Assembly (NCBI GenBank): GCA_036244855.1
Contig: BQKZ01000586.1
Location: 82,408-146,407, forward strand
Reading direction: 5' to 3'
Origin: Temnopleurus reevesii
Taxonomy: Eukaryota > Echinodermata > Echinoidea > Temnopleuroida > Temnopleuridae
DNA: 64,000 nucleotides
Shown here: piece by piece, positions 27,001 to 42,000 of the stretch
How the letters are laid out: the number at the start of each line of letters is the position of its first letter
How positions within the stretch are numbered: the first letter of the stretch is position 1
The notes under the pieces: generated by a model
Told to the model about the DNA's origin: nothing
The model's database searches: none
What the model saw: the letters and a program-made list of their open reading frames with translations, nothing else
Position numbers and translations under genes: made by a program

Positions 27001-30000
27001 TGCTTGGAACGAGCATTTAGGTGTATTGACTGAAGATAATGGAACGACCCATTATTTTACTTTAAAAATAAGAAGAAATTAGAAGAAATCAGAAGAAATC
27101 ACAAGCACATCCTGGTGCTCATAAAACCAAGATCAAATGTTTGTCTCGATTCAAAGTGATAAAATGGGGCAAAGTGCATGTTGGCTCGGCCAATCATAAG
27201 ACAGCATTCAAACAACAAGTACAAATGTACAAAGCAAATACCTTCTACTTGGAAATGGGTAAACTGAAAAAAAAAATGGTACTTTATTATTTGGACATGA
27301 CACAACAGTTTCTTTTCACTTGATAAATGGTATCAGAGCTCAATTGACTGAACAGAATAAATATGTTTGTTCACTCGCTATCCCTTTATTCAGAATAATT
27401 GATGGATGCATAAATACACACAGCAGTGAGGTAAACAAGATTTGTTTCAATTTTACACCTTTTTTAATAGAAATTTTTCTCTATTTTAGGAAATTAGAAC
27501 AGAGGAAATTACTTGAAATATCATAGGCGATCTGGTAGCCTCGCCCCTTTGAAAAACATGAAGACAATATTATAAATTCTATGGGAATCTCCCATGAGAG
27601 TGTGATCTTATACAAAAAGTGCAACATTAGTCTGAGTTGCCTAACCCCCTATAAGAGCGTATAGTAATGCTTTTATTGGTCATGGGAAAGAAAGAATTTC
27701 AATTTGAAATATGAATATACAAAGAAAGTCAGAAACGGAAAGTTTCATCTATCAAGGCTAATTTCAGAGAAGTGCGGCCGGCCGGCCGAGCGGTCACATT
27801 GGATGGATGCCTGATATTGATTAGTTGTTTCTCGGCAAGACAAGGGCTGATGCATTCCTAACCTGTAAGCTGTGATAGAGACAATTGAAATCAATACTTA
27901 GATAGCTGGTGGGAAGGGTTATGTAGGACTCTCCTCACACCTGACATGTCCCTAAAGTGTGAATACAGTTGTCCGCGGCTCAAAGTCGATAACCACCGAT
28001 CGAAGCATCGCTAGGTATCAACGGCTTCTACGTCAAGGGAAATGTTAAAGCGGCTTAATTCCTTCCTTTAATCTATACCATCATTCTTTGATTGGACAAA
28101 CCCCATTGTGCGTCGTACTATCATGGTGCATCGAATGATTGGTTCGAGGAAGAAAATTAGAAAGTCTTTTAACCGTGCACTTTGTAAATTGCAAGGAGGG
28201 GATTATAAGATCAAGAACAGTCAATATGATTGACCGTATAATTATAATGGGGTCTGCGTTTATGCCAATAATTGACAGGTGCAATAGTCCTCTTTAAATT
28301 GTAGTCCTGTAGGCCAATAAGCCTACTGAGACTTTTTTCTTTACACACCTATATGAATTAGTTAGAAAATCATGTGAGGATCTCTGATGACTACCTTCCA
28401 AATTAAGATATTTATCACACCTTGTCAAGTGTAATTTTAGCCCAGTATTGAAGAGGACTCATTTACATTTTTAATTCTTGTGGAGAGTAAAGTTAAGTTT
28501 TTCACAGGACTTTGATTACAATACTTGTGCTAGTTATGCAAACTTTCACATGAGCTCTTTTTGTTTCGCTGGTGTTGGGCCGTTCTGATGATACAAACAT
28601 GATTTTTAATCTGTATACGCGTTAAGTGTGTGTTTAAGAATACTACCCGGACATTTTACTCCATTTTAAACCACGCTCGCTGACACACGACACATTCTTG
28701 GTAGAAAGGAGACATTCATTACTTACATTGGATGGTTTCCAGTTTAAACTCCTGTTTGGCCCACTTTCAGTACAAACCAAAGTCGACTCTAGCACCGACT
28801 GTGCCCATATTTGGCAGTAGAATCACAAAACCTCAGAGGTCGTAGGTCAAGTCAGTGGTGCAGAGGAGAGCTCTCTTTCACTTTCCTCTTAGTCTTCACT
28901 TTTCTTCCTTGGCATGTATGAGTCTCAAGAACTTTCCAAGAAACTTGTATTGTAAAACTTTCGAGAATTGGTTCTTTGAATGAGATTTTGATTCATTTTC
29001 ATTTTTCATTACAACTGATTTGTTTATCTTGCCAAGAACATTCTAGACGTGTTTTTTTTCATTTGAAATATGGTTTACATTCATCATAGATCGATGGGGA
29101 AGAATGATGTTATGTATAAGAAAGGATTTCTTCCTCATATGTAAAAGCTTGTAGGCCTATATGTAGCTCTGGATATATTTGTAGTAGATGTAAAAAGTAG
29201 TTATACTGCCAAGTTTGAAGGCTACCTCTGTTATTAATGACAAACATGGACGAAAGTTGAGTATTAAGACTGAAATAGGATTTTCTTACCGCAGTCTTAT
29301 TTTATTAAATGGCAGCAATAACAAACATCATGACGCAACTTGGTGTGATTTTTAAGCCATCTTGTCGAAGCCTTATTGGCCTCCCATTGTGGAAAAAGTT
29401 GTATTATGGAAAGCTGCTTTATTTTCTTACAGAGTGGAAGGTTTACAAATCCTGTTTGTGACAAACAACGCGCTGAATCTCAGCCATCAATAGGCAGTTA
29501 TCATCTTCAAGGAAAGTAAAAGATAGTCTTCGAATACAGACCGATTTAGAAGCAGTTACAAGACTTCCCAAGTGAAATGATGCAGTTGTACGCCATGAAT
29601 CATCAATGGAAATGTTGAGCTTATAAATGAATAAAAAATAGGAACATTACAAGAAAATCAGCAAATTATTACTGCTCTTTAAAGCGATAAATACATTTCT
29701 GAAATGGATTCCTTTTTTAAGGGCCTGCACTAAAGACTCAAAGAGATGAAGCCTCAATAGGCTTTGGGAGAATAGATTGGGCCATTATTACTGCACCCTA
29801 ATCACGACGACTGTCTCTGATTTGCCATCCCATAGAGCAGGGGGCACATCACGAGGGGCCAAACTGGAAGGGTTTCCACATCCCCCAAGTAAAGAAAACC
29901 ACTTCAGATTTCCCTTATGACGAGGAGCTAGAGAAAGAGGGAAGGTAATCTGACTATGGTCTTAGACCACCACAACAGATTGCGTATCCTGGTTGCCATG

Positions 30001-33000
30001 GGGATGGGTCCTGCAGTGGGTGTAATCTGGCGCTTGGAGTTGACCCCAAGTAACTTCTTCACAGAAGAAGTAAATGAAATAGAATGGATAGCTATCATTG
30101 CCACCTGTTGAAATAGATTTGTGGTAGTTCTAGCATTTACAAACGTAAACAAAAAGAGAAGACTTTCATTTTTATTGGTGAACTTTCATTTATCCAGTAG
30201 CAAATTAACCTTTGCAGAAGTTGACATTTTCCTTCATCATCTGTCAACTTCAGCAGAACTTTTATTTTTGGAATAAAAGCTAATGAAAATGTTGTTATAT
30301 GACCGATGATATGGATTGAACAAGAGGAGGATTTGCCAACTGCATGGAACGTGTGCCTCAAATCGAGCCTCATGCAGACTATATTTCAAGTTGATTTTAC
30401 CTTTTAATAAAAACCTATGAATAACGTAGTGCATACATTCTTTCAGCAGTATGGGATTATGACAAATTCTCATAATTAGGCTGAATCTATTTCTGTAGAG
30501 TAAGCAATTATTTTAGCTCAACAAATGGGACAGGCAATATTCATTCTCTATCGGATTACAGTTCTGGAAGTGGCTATTAGCTCTCGAACGTGAAACAAGA
30601 AAGGAACGAAAAGCGAGGAGAAACTAATTGCGTTAATCTGCTACTGTAATCAAATCAGAAATGAATCTAATTTTGAGCATGTCTGTCGTAGAGGGTGGAG
30701 TAGTATTGGCTCAATTAGCACTCCCCGTATGACAGGTTGCAGATTTTAGGAAGCTCAGTTTATGACTTTGGATTTAATTATGCCTCTATGCTTGACAAAT
30801 TGCTTCCAGTTCCAAGTAAAGCAAACCAAGTAATTTTCCGGATTTGCATAAATGACTTGTTACCAAACGTTAGCAGAAATCCCACATTGTAAAGTTAATT
30901 TAAATTATCAAGATAGTTTATCATATGCTTACGAAATCATTATCAGAATTTGCTATTGCTGTTCAGCTCGGAATGGTCCTAACGTGTTAGTGCACACCAT
31001 TTGCAAATTGTATGAAAGCGTAACATTCAATAATTCAAGCAATGGGTTTAATTAAATTGAATCAAGGATTCATTAGATTTTGATATTTGCAATGCAGCAC
31101 ATAGCTTGCTATCTCATAATTTGAAAGAAAAATCAAGACCAGAACCGCTTTTTGTTCATAAGGAAATCAAAGCCAGCTCATTCATTGATTTGAGAAATGT
31201 TGGGCTTGACACTTCGCACTTGAAGTCCAATTGTCAACTGCACTGCACGACTCAAGTTGCATTACTGGTGGTGTCAGGGAGTCTGACATTGAACCCAATG
31301 GACTGATCCAATAATTGCCCTCGTATGATAAGTAGGGGAATATTGCCCCAGAATTATGCATCTTCCTGAGCGGAGTTTTCAGGGAAAGATTAATAATCCC
31401 TGCTCAGGCAAGCGCTGCTAAGTCCGCTATGGGTGCTTATGATGAGGGTGAAGGGGGATCATCAGGGAATGGAGGGTCTTGGTTAGTCTGTAGAAATAGA
31501 CCCAATAGCAACAATCATTTTAGTTTTGCTAGCTAATGTCAGTGGATATGTCTTGCGGCTAGTTCAGCACTGCTACTAGTTCGCCTGCCTTCTCGGGTCG
31601 TATGTGTGATCTTTTTTTGCTGGATGTCAAACTTAGATTGTTACACTGCAAGTACAAAGATGCATCAAACAATATCTTGTACCGGTGTTCTGTTTCCAGA
31701 GTAAGTAATGGCGTATATCCACAAACATCAATACAGTGAAATGTATTTACTTGAGCTTTCATGAAGCAACCCAATATTACAGTGATAGTCAAAAGGCATT
31801 ACCTCACACTGCTTCACTCAAATGCCCTTTTGCCTCTCAAATACTGATCTGCAGACCTACATGTATGTAATAAGCCAGTGTAGATTACACGAGAGTATAC
31901 GAATCATGTTTCTTGTCTATCTGATGCCAAGGTATTTTTTGGATGAGAGGCCATGTTCCTTGTGATTGTCTTCTTTGATAACCTGAAGAAGGTCAGGATA
32001 ACCTTTCCTCTAAGACATATATCACTGCCGGATGCACAATACTGGTATCTGATTACTGTGTAGACATTAAAGATCATGAAAGAGCAAGGGGGGGGGGTGA
32101 ACAAACCATAGGTGACCCCCCCCCCCCCCTTCCTCTCCCAACCAATTTTTATTTTCTACAAATTTGCCTTGTATACAGAAAATCAGGAATACAACTTAAT
32201 ATCACAAACAGGTGCTAATAAGCAGTTCCAAACATTTTTTTATCCTATGTGTAGTACATATTCTTGCCTTGCGGACACGCAACACTCAGTCTCTGTGTGT
32301 TCAGGGCAAGAATAGATGCAGAAATAGGTGCTATATAGTCTTAGGGGGTGTTGCTCAAAAGTTGCAATTGATCGCAAGTTGCAGTTGACAAGGACGCGCC
32401 AATCAAAATCATTGTAACATGCGTGTCTTACTAATGCGCATACCGTGCGCGAATGAAAATGCGCGTTTCAATGTTCAAAGTTGCAGTTGATTTGCAGTTG
32501 ATTTTGAGCAACACCCCCTTAGACAATAGAATCCTCAAGTGCACTAAATTGGTAGGCGATGAACACAAGGAAGGATTGTGAGAGCAGTGTGAACAGGTGT
32601 CGTCCAAGTTTGGGATGAGATGTTGTCTGGTTTTAATCTGTCTACATCTCTTCCTCTGCTCCACTTACAGCAGCCAATCAAATATCTCCGCAGTCAATCA
32701 AGCATCTCCGCCATGCCCATGTGTAGGAGTCGCCAAAGAAAGATTCATCATTTCGTTTGATTTAATTCCTTGATTTGAGTAATTATGTTAGGTCTTTATC
32801 AAGGGTTCGAACTGCCTCTACACTACTGATGGAATGTTATGCTACACATTCAGTGAAGATACAAGACACCAGCTTGTTCCTGCTTACATTTATGTTGCAT
32901 TGTGGTTCAACAGTCAGAACTGATGTCAAATATCGAAGCATTAAAATATACTTGTATTGTACATAACATGAATATTTCATCAATAAGACTAAGCTCTTTT

Positions 33001-36000
33001 CTCTAACTTGCAGAAATTTTTAGAGGATTTGCGTCTTCGATTGTCTGTTTTTGTATGAGATGTTGTGCAGTCTTGACGCCTTTGTGGCTTTCACCAGCCA
33101 CATACTTTTCAAAACCAATAGAATTTATCAGAGAAAATCATTTAAGGAGCTTTATGATATCCAATCAATCCTTTTAAAGCATGTCACAATTTCAAAAAGA
33201 AGGGGTCAAATACTGAACATTTCATTTACACATATAGATAATACCTAAAGTTCCTGACTTTCTCGCCAATTTCAATGCCTTAGAAGGTGTAATCCTATTT
33301 TGTATGCAAAAAACACCAGATTGTCTGTAATTTTTGCAGATCTGTAGTCTTAGGAAACCCTAGTAATGTACCCCAACTTGTTCTCCTTTATAAACTGGAG
33401 TCTAATCTCACTAATGATGGCTTTGAAACCAGGACCTGTCTCCATGTATCCCACAAATGGGTCATGTCTATCCCTTCACAAACCACATGATTGAATTCTA
33501 CCAGGTCTATGAGGTTGATTTGTGTTTCTATTTGAAATAAACAAAAAGATTAGAGCCGCATGAAACCATGAACAAGATAGATTCTACTCTTCTGTTGTTT
33601 GCGTGACAATGGGAGTTGATCCATGTAACTGGTCTTAGTATTGTTCCAGTGTTTAGTACCAGACCATCAAAGCTTCTTCCTGTTGTTCTGGGATGATGAG
33701 AGTTGATGTTGGGCGCCACCATGTAGGAGAAAATCTGACTAGGTTTGTTTGGGTGCTGTGGTTTTACGTGTCTACCCCAGTTCATTTGCCCCTTTCCCAA
33801 GATCTAACTACGATTTCCTCTGTTTTGTTGTTTATCGTGTTTATTACTGTTCGCTGAGCAGTGTGGGAAAGATCTGGCATCTTTTGAAGATATTTTCATG
33901 GTTTTTAACTTTATTCCGCTTTTTACAAAATGAGTTATTGTATTTTGAAATTTTGGGTTGATTTTGCTGAAATCTGGCAGTTATATTTTACCCCCCAAGA
34001 GCTGTATTGCATTGTATTGCTGTCATCAATCATGACTTTGATAACAATATTATACTTTTTGCTTCAAATCACCTTAATTTTCACCTACATTTGACGTCAA
34101 TTTGGGAACATAACAATAGCCTATTGCACTGTCTGATTTCATTTTTCCCAGGTCATTAAAACAGCGCTCAAAACATGTCCATATAAATCCAACCTATTAT
34201 GCGCCCTCTATATTCAAATTGGGCTCTATTATTTAACTTGGGTTGAATTTTGAGGCAAAAGTTCCACTTTTTGGCTTCGAGACAAACAGCTCAGTGAATA
34301 TGTAAAAAACGCACCAGTGAAGTTCTTTTGAGATTTTGTAAATTGGCCGCCCCCCTCTCGCTAGCCCCAAAGTTCTATAGAATTTGCATGTGTGTCTTTC
34401 CATTGAGGGCCAGTCAATCAGAAAGCCCCAAACCCAATGCATATAGTGGAACTACTGCTTTAAGTAAACCTGCTATTGTTACCTCTGTTTATGCGCCTAT
34501 TCTTATAGCCTACCAAGGCCTCCGAGATTTAAAGTTTGTGTAGAAGGAAGGGAAAAAAAGTTGCATTGATAGATGACTTGCCTGGAGGAATCACTATAGA
34601 GACTCTTTTTGAACAATGCAAAACACTCCAAAGCAAGCCTTCCCAACTTATAATCATTATGCAGGCTCTTAGCACGGAACCCTGTTGACATTTAAAACAG
34701 GTCCTACTGTATGGTCCGTAGATGCGGAAAAAAAGTGCTCCTGAAAAATAAGGGTATTATTTGATTTTAACCAATTGAATGGGTCAATGGGAAAACAAAT
34801 TTGGGAAGATACAAGATTTGGTGTTTATATAACATAAATTTGCATTCCATTGGGCTGCTGCAGTATGCATAATAATACTGGACTGTTTTGTGTACTGCAA
34901 TGCATCTTATTTACATCTCAAATGTAATAGAGCACCTCAAGGAATGGATAGGGACGGGGGACCAATATCCTGGGAGTTTTACGCTGATTACAGCTCTCAT
35001 CAATCAACTCAAATTGAAATGAAATGTCAAAATGCACCGAGCAAAGGAAACTGCATATTTACCATTAGATTAGATGAAAATTCATTCATGATTCCTACTG
35101 TACTTTTATTTCAACTTATGAAATAAATGGATATCAATCTGCAGATATAAAAGCAAAAAAGTGTTCATAGCTTATTTAAAATATAAATTTATGAAGATAT
35201 AAAAAATTCAAATGCCATCTTGGCTACATACAGTTTATCACTCTAATATTTTAAACTTTAATTCAACTTGATGTCACAAGGAAGTCTGGTAGAAGAATCT
35301 TATGATATTTTCTTGGCAAGTTAAGAAGGAAGGGTGTTGTGGTTAAATGTTTAGATAAATGATGAATCCCCAAGTAGTTGAGGGTTTGGCAGCATGTTAA
35401 TGACGGATATCAACCACTCCCACCATAGTGCTCCTTGGCAATGCTCCCTATGTAGCAACAGTTGAACTCCCAAAGGAATTACCCTCCATTGGTTAAAAGT
35501 TTTGTGAAATAAGTGTAAAAATTCCTGATTTTACATTTCTACCATGACGTATGTTTCTGACGTCAAATGATCAAATATGATTTATATTCCTTATTTCCTG
35601 TCAATTTGGCAATTGTTTCGAGAAGATAAGCCTGTGAACCAGCTTCACACAATTTTCACACAAACACAGATGTTTGAATGAATAATCAAGATTAACAAGA
35701 TTTTGCATCACAATAAATGCATCAATATATGTATATATAATAAGCTTAACTCTCAATCTCATCAAGTTTCATTAATACATGGCATTAGCGACCATGTGAA
35801 TTTGAGCTGCCTATTTGCTATGTTAATATCAAAAAGCTCTCGATCAGAGGAGGAAAAATCAATAGGCTTTATTGATCGGGATGAGGCTGACATTTAATTA
35901 TCGTAGAAAGGATGCAATAAAAATCACCCTGGCTACTTCACTGTGCATCTGAAACATAATTTCATATTCATCTAAAAGTGGATTAACCCGCCTTTGGGTA

Positions 36001-39000
36001 AATGCCCATAAAGATTGGCGACTGAGTTGAATTTAATATTACCTTTAGAATTAATGATCTATTAGAGAAAACATGTAGTGGCGAATAGCATTCAAGAATT
36101 CAACTTCGTTCATTAGCATAGGGAGTACATATTGGGGTGATATGTTAATTATGTTTATGCAAAACTTAACAGCTGCCTTCATTTGCAGCGCTATTGTATC
36201 ATTTATGTCGATATTAATGTAGCAATGTACTTTTTTTCTCTTGTCTTTGCTTCATTCACATACGTAATGTGTCAAAGGCATGATGATGCATTTAGCTTTT
36301 ATCTTTATATTGGTATTATTGGAACATTTCCACCTAGCTGAAGGCATCAGAATTGTTCTTGTTAACATTAGATGCAATTCGATTACGTAAATAATATCTT
36401 TGATAAGCACCCAATCTGGAACATCTGTATGAAACCAAATCTAAAATTGGCAAATTTCTGAGGTGAAATCGAAACAAGGGGACAATACTGTTTTATCTTC
36501 TCAGAACACCTTCCCTTCTTTCCTGCCTCAAGGTGGATTCTTGTGAGGAAACGAAAGCACTGTGAAGACTAAAGTTGTTAGTATTGTCACCCATCAGTGA
36601 CAGTTAAAGCTACAAATGTTTCCTCTTTATCCTTGCAATATTTAGATAAATGAACAGTATATGTGTGTATGACCGAATTAGAAATGATGTCTTGTTATCT
36701 CAGTGAGATGAAAAGTCATTTTTAAGGCCATGTATAACAAACAATGACATCCTTTCAAGTTTGAAAAAATGCTCTGTAGAACTATATGTTATTTTTTAAA
36801 GAAAGCAAACAGTACATAACCCAAGAATGCTAATGTTTTGCAATCATTGTTCCACTCAATATCTTTATGAATGAAGGCAATGTGTCCAAGCTGTTTAATG
36901 TATTTGCTCTTTTTGTGACATTTGATTGATACACTTATTTGCTATGAAGGGAATTGAAGAAATAAACTCAAATACTGGTCTCTCACGCTTTACAAGATTG
37001 CAAAAGGGAATGGTCTGTGTCTTGGACACTCCATCAATCTCTATCACACCATGGCTGCTCTGCTCTGTCAGGCACAGTCCCACCCTACAAGTCTTGTGTA
37101 TTATCCCTGCCATTGAACATGACAATGCCTGCAGGCTGTGTGTTAAGTACACAAAGACGAGGCTAGAATATTCGCACCAAAGGTTGAGATGGTTAAGCCA
37201 AGTTTCTAGGACACGTCTAGCTTCAAGCCCGGGAATGTGAAGCGTTTCTTGATATCTTCGTCCGAGGGATGAGATTGTGCACACTGTGTAGGAATGTGGG
37301 GATTCCAGTGTGTTATTTCATCATTTAAACCTCAATTTGTATTTACAGTGAAACCTCTTTATAATGAGGTCCTTGGGACCATGAAAATCACCTTGTTATA
37401 TCAGGTTCGTCACTATATCAGGGTAAAAAAACAAGGAACTATAAAGAGCTGGGACCAACAAAATCACCTTGTTATGACAGGTATCTCGCTATATTCGACC
37501 TCTTTATAACGAGGTTCCACTGTATAATTTTAGTGCCTGTACATGAATTATATCATAGATTGGTCTTCTCAAGATTCTTCCTTGCTTCTCCCTTTCTACC
37601 TATCTTCCAAACCTTCTCTCCATCTATCTTTTTCTGTATTCTTCTTGGTGTATTCTTTTTTTTGTTATTGTCTACAACTTGATCCTTTCTCACTCCTTTG
37701 CACACAAAGTACAATCTTCTTTGAATCCAACCAATGCATATTTGATCTTATCCAAACAGTGCCGCTTTCATCTCTAAATACTCAATTCATCTCTTCCATT
37801 CTTATCCTCTGTCCTGCATCTCTCATGCAAAGAATGCGATTTGACAAGAACATCAATAATTATCCTTAATCTTCTCAAAGAGTGTTCTTAAATGATGCGC
37901 ACCTCAGCTCCTTATTGATCCGCATAAAATACCTTAATAGAAAAGAGTTAAAAGAGCATTTGACATATGTCCCTGTATTGATCTGTTGTACCACGAGATG
38001 CAAAGGATGGGACTCGCTCTGTATACGGTCAAAACAGCCGTAATAGGCGCTCAATAAACCAATATCAGGGATGAAACCGGCTGTTAGACAAGAATGAATT
38101 GTTAAATTGTGGCTTATGGACGGGCTAAATTGTATGCATTTTATATTGAGAGGTAACTCCTTGATTACGAGAGAGAGTGCAATGTGTATTCGTGTTGATG
38201 AGAGAAAGTAGCGGAAAGATGAGATGGAGAGCGAGGGAGAGAGGCGTGTGTTGATGCAGACGGTAGGGAAGAGTAACATTGATTAGTGATTTGTTTGGCG
38301 AGATGATCCAGTGACTCATCCGCTCCATCAAAATGAAGCATAAATTTGAATTAATAATGCACTATGATTTCCGCAAAATAGCACTCTATAAAACTATGGC
38401 CTATGGGTCTCATAAAGCTTGATGTTTGACAAAGTGGCAGTGGGAGGTTTGATATGCTGGGAAAATAAATCTACCAACCACAATAATTGAACCAGCCCCA
38501 CACCTGAATCGACACCTTGGGTAGCGGAATAATACCCCCCTTTTCAAATGCATATTTTTATTACTATCTAGCGAGAAAGGTGCAAATTATATGCATGAGG
38601 GTCATTGCGTGGTCAATGGACATATTGCTAGAAAGAAAATCACCAATTTTCTCTTTTCTTCTCATTTATTTTCCCCCAATTTAACACCTCGTAACTTCAA
38701 GTCATTTATGTGCGAGAAACCTTTAAATAGCCCATCAAGCAGGAGGCCCTCTCTGGCAAATTGTTATTCTTTTGAACGAAACTTGTTATTGGCGGGAGAG
38801 GCAAAGGAGGACTGGGAAATGAATAATTCATAGTTTCAATCAATTTTTTCACAATTCTGGATGAACAGAGGTGGAAACAGAGTAAATTATTCATGACAGT
38901 TGGAATCAATAATGATATTTTTCCTCTCCCTGACCCCAATTTATCTTCAATCAACCTTTGAATCTATGTGATGTGCAAGGCAAATTGCATTGCATTCTCA

Positions 39001-42000
39001 TACCATGTATCTCAATGTTTCATTCAAAAGAAATAAGCAACATTATATGGATTGTGAATCCTCATCTCTTTGATGTATTCTATTTGTATATCATGCCTAC
39101 AAGTGAAATATATCAATCACCAAATTGCATTTTTCAATACAAGAAAAATACCAATTTGGGGCACATAATTCACAGATATATTTGAATGAAATGTTATTCC
39201 TATACCTTTCAGGATTATATCCCTTTTTGAAATATCATCTCATTCTGATTATGAATAATGAGCATTTTGTTCAATTTTAGTTATCAATTTGAATTTGCTT
39301 CTATCTTTAATACAGATTTCCGTTCATTCCGCGGTCAACATTTTGGTTCCATGACGTGGGATAGTTCACAAAGATTGCTAATGGTTGGAGCACAAAATGC
39401 ATTTTACATCATGAATCTAGACGAACCTTTAGGCAGCCCACAAGTAAGTAATATAAGATTTTAATTATGTTCAGGCATTTGGCTGGCATTTGAGCCAAAT
39501 ACCGCTCTTTTTTGTTGAAAAGTATGCCTTTTATGATGACGCATAGAAGAACAATTAAAAAAGTTTGTTCATAAAATCATAGCCAACTGCTGGACATTAC
39601 CACAGCTGTTATCTATGGCAATTTGTGTTGTTGCATTATGTAGATTTTCAGAGGATGGAGTTGCCAGATGATGGGCAAATTTTCAATAGCTGTGGGGCAC
39701 ATCGAACAGCTTTTATAATTTGAATGATAATGAAATTAACACAATTGATTGTGATTGTTGTAAAAAAAACAATATGTTCCTGAATATCCTGGGTTCCTAT
39801 TCTTTTTGCAGTTTATTCTTTTAGCAATCCTTTTGAAATCATCAAACCTGCCAACTTTCTGCAATATTCATTAGGATAGAAATTAGAATATGAGCAGCCA
39901 CAGAGCTGAACCAAATGTTATCTCATAGTGGAGAGCATGAGAATGAGAAACCCATTCACCAATATATTCACTAGAGTAATAATCACTGAACATACATGTT
40001 AATAATGCTTTTTTTGTTGTTGAGGCGACCCCATTTCAAGCTACGCTTCAGGATACCTGCCTCCTTTGATTTTACTAATCTGTCATGTTACTTTCCATTG
40101 ATTATGTCTGTGAAAAAGGAAAGAAATTTTAAATTCAATTCAATTGAATTGTCAATATTCCAGAAAGTTGGCATCTCTGCATCATGTATTTTCATCAATG
40201 AATGCTACACTATCATTACACTGAAGTTGCAGACTTCAGCTTGCTTCATCACTGAAAGCTTGATCATATTCTTTTCCACCCACAGGGCATACAGAACTAC
40301 ACCTGGGTCTCCGAATACGCACCAATCGATGCCTGTTTGATGAAGGGTATAGAGCAGTGGGAATGCCAGAACTTTATTGAAGTATTACAGCCGAATCCTG
40401 CCGATAATAACAAGCTGTTTGTGTGTGGGACAAATTCGCAGTCACCAAGATGTAGATACTTCTCAGTAAGTTTGTTTTCATGGATTTCCCTCTTCACCTT
40501 CCTTATCTTCCAAAATAATGAAACTCTACTGCATTTTTGAATCCTACATGGATGCTGATTTTTTTTTTTACAGCAACTGAGCACTATATGTCATAGCAGT
40601 AGTAGTGTAAGGCCTTCATTACGCCCTCATTGTCAAAATAGATAAAATTTTACATATTTTTTACTGCAAGAACATTATTGCTGGGTAGCAATTGTGCAAT
40701 AATTGTATTCTGATTCTTAAACTTAAATGAGACACAAACCTAAGCCTTACACTAACTCTTATGGAAGCAGTGCTCCAATGCCAATCAGAATACTATTCTA
40801 TGCCTTAAGAATATAGGTGGAGGTCAAATAACTCTTGAACAAGTCAGAGCACTCTCTTGATTTTAGATCCTCAATACAATCTATAAACATAAGAAAACGT
40901 ACAGAACTGTAAGATGACGATTGGAAGAGCATCGCCTGCTTGCAGGGGATTGATCAAGCACAATTTCTCCATGTTTCAATCCTTTCTGTCAAGCTTAACT
41001 GGAGATCTCATCCAATCTCTTTAATGTACGGGGGGCTTCTCGAAAGGAAACAGAGTTTTCAAAACGAATTCGAAAACAAGCGAGCTCCTGTTCGCTCATC
41101 TCGACAGAACCCTGGCACCCTGGCAGAATATCTATAAACAAATATTAGGGGGGCCCGTAAGTCGGAAAGAAAACGCATCGCCCCCTGCGCTCGCCCCAGC
41201 CCCTAAAGCCTGCCTCTAAATCATGAAGAGGGAACATTCATTGAGCCATGAATGTTGACTCATTGCTCAATATCTCTCGGCACTTCTCATCTAATTGGTG
41301 AGATGTTTACAGCCCCTGCGTCTAATGAGAAATGTCAGAGTGAGGGGGGTATTTGGGAGGATTTTGACTTGTCTCTTTTGAGCTCATCATGACGATCATG
41401 TGCTCGGAGATCATATGATACGTGCAAGCAATATGGATATTACCCTAGCCAAGCAATCCTTAAGCTATCTAAAAGGAAGGAAAATTAGGCTTTTCACTAA
41501 AATCTATTTCTGTAATGCCTCATTACACCATGATTGATTATAAATTAAATTCTGAATTTAATCACTCGTCAAGGTCAGATTATGATGTCATTCTCATTTT
41601 AATAGATAAATCAAAAGCCTTATGAAGCCTGTAATATATTTTCAATCATTTTTATTGAGAACTAAATGAATTCACAAGAAATCAATATTGAAATTTTGAA
41701 ACAATGCATGGTCAAGAGACCATCCTTTTTACTGTTCAAATGATGCATTGATAAATATAATAATGCATAAAATTTAATGCATGTATAGATGATAATCCAC
41801 TTCAAATATTGATATATTTGAATGCATCCAGACTCACTGAACACATAGTGCATACACACAGACTAACAACATGAAGTATGAACATGGCCGGCATCATGTC
41901 ACTCACAAATAGTAATCAACGGGTCTGAGCAATTTTTATGCTAAAAGTATCTTTGTCGCGTGGGTGCCCATGTCATCACGCCCAACTTCCCCTATACACA

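Larger units (their letters stand above)
21064..39315 (+). other. Semaphorin intron 1 (18.25 kb, phase 1)
   Basis: This is the longest intron in view. It separates the signal-peptide exon from the propeller, a common arrangement in guidance genes where a long first intron often carries enhancers. I found no convincing exon inside. Its longest open frames (131-140 codons, at 22140-22535 on the minus strand, 23250-23672 on the plus strand and 37875-38279 on the minus strand) show no recognisable protein. It contains the two miniature transposons, the palindromes and the short repeats listed separately. CpG-richer, high-complexity patches near 25240-25520 and 27960-28060 are possible regulatory DNA, which is only a guess. 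Confidence 0.8.
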
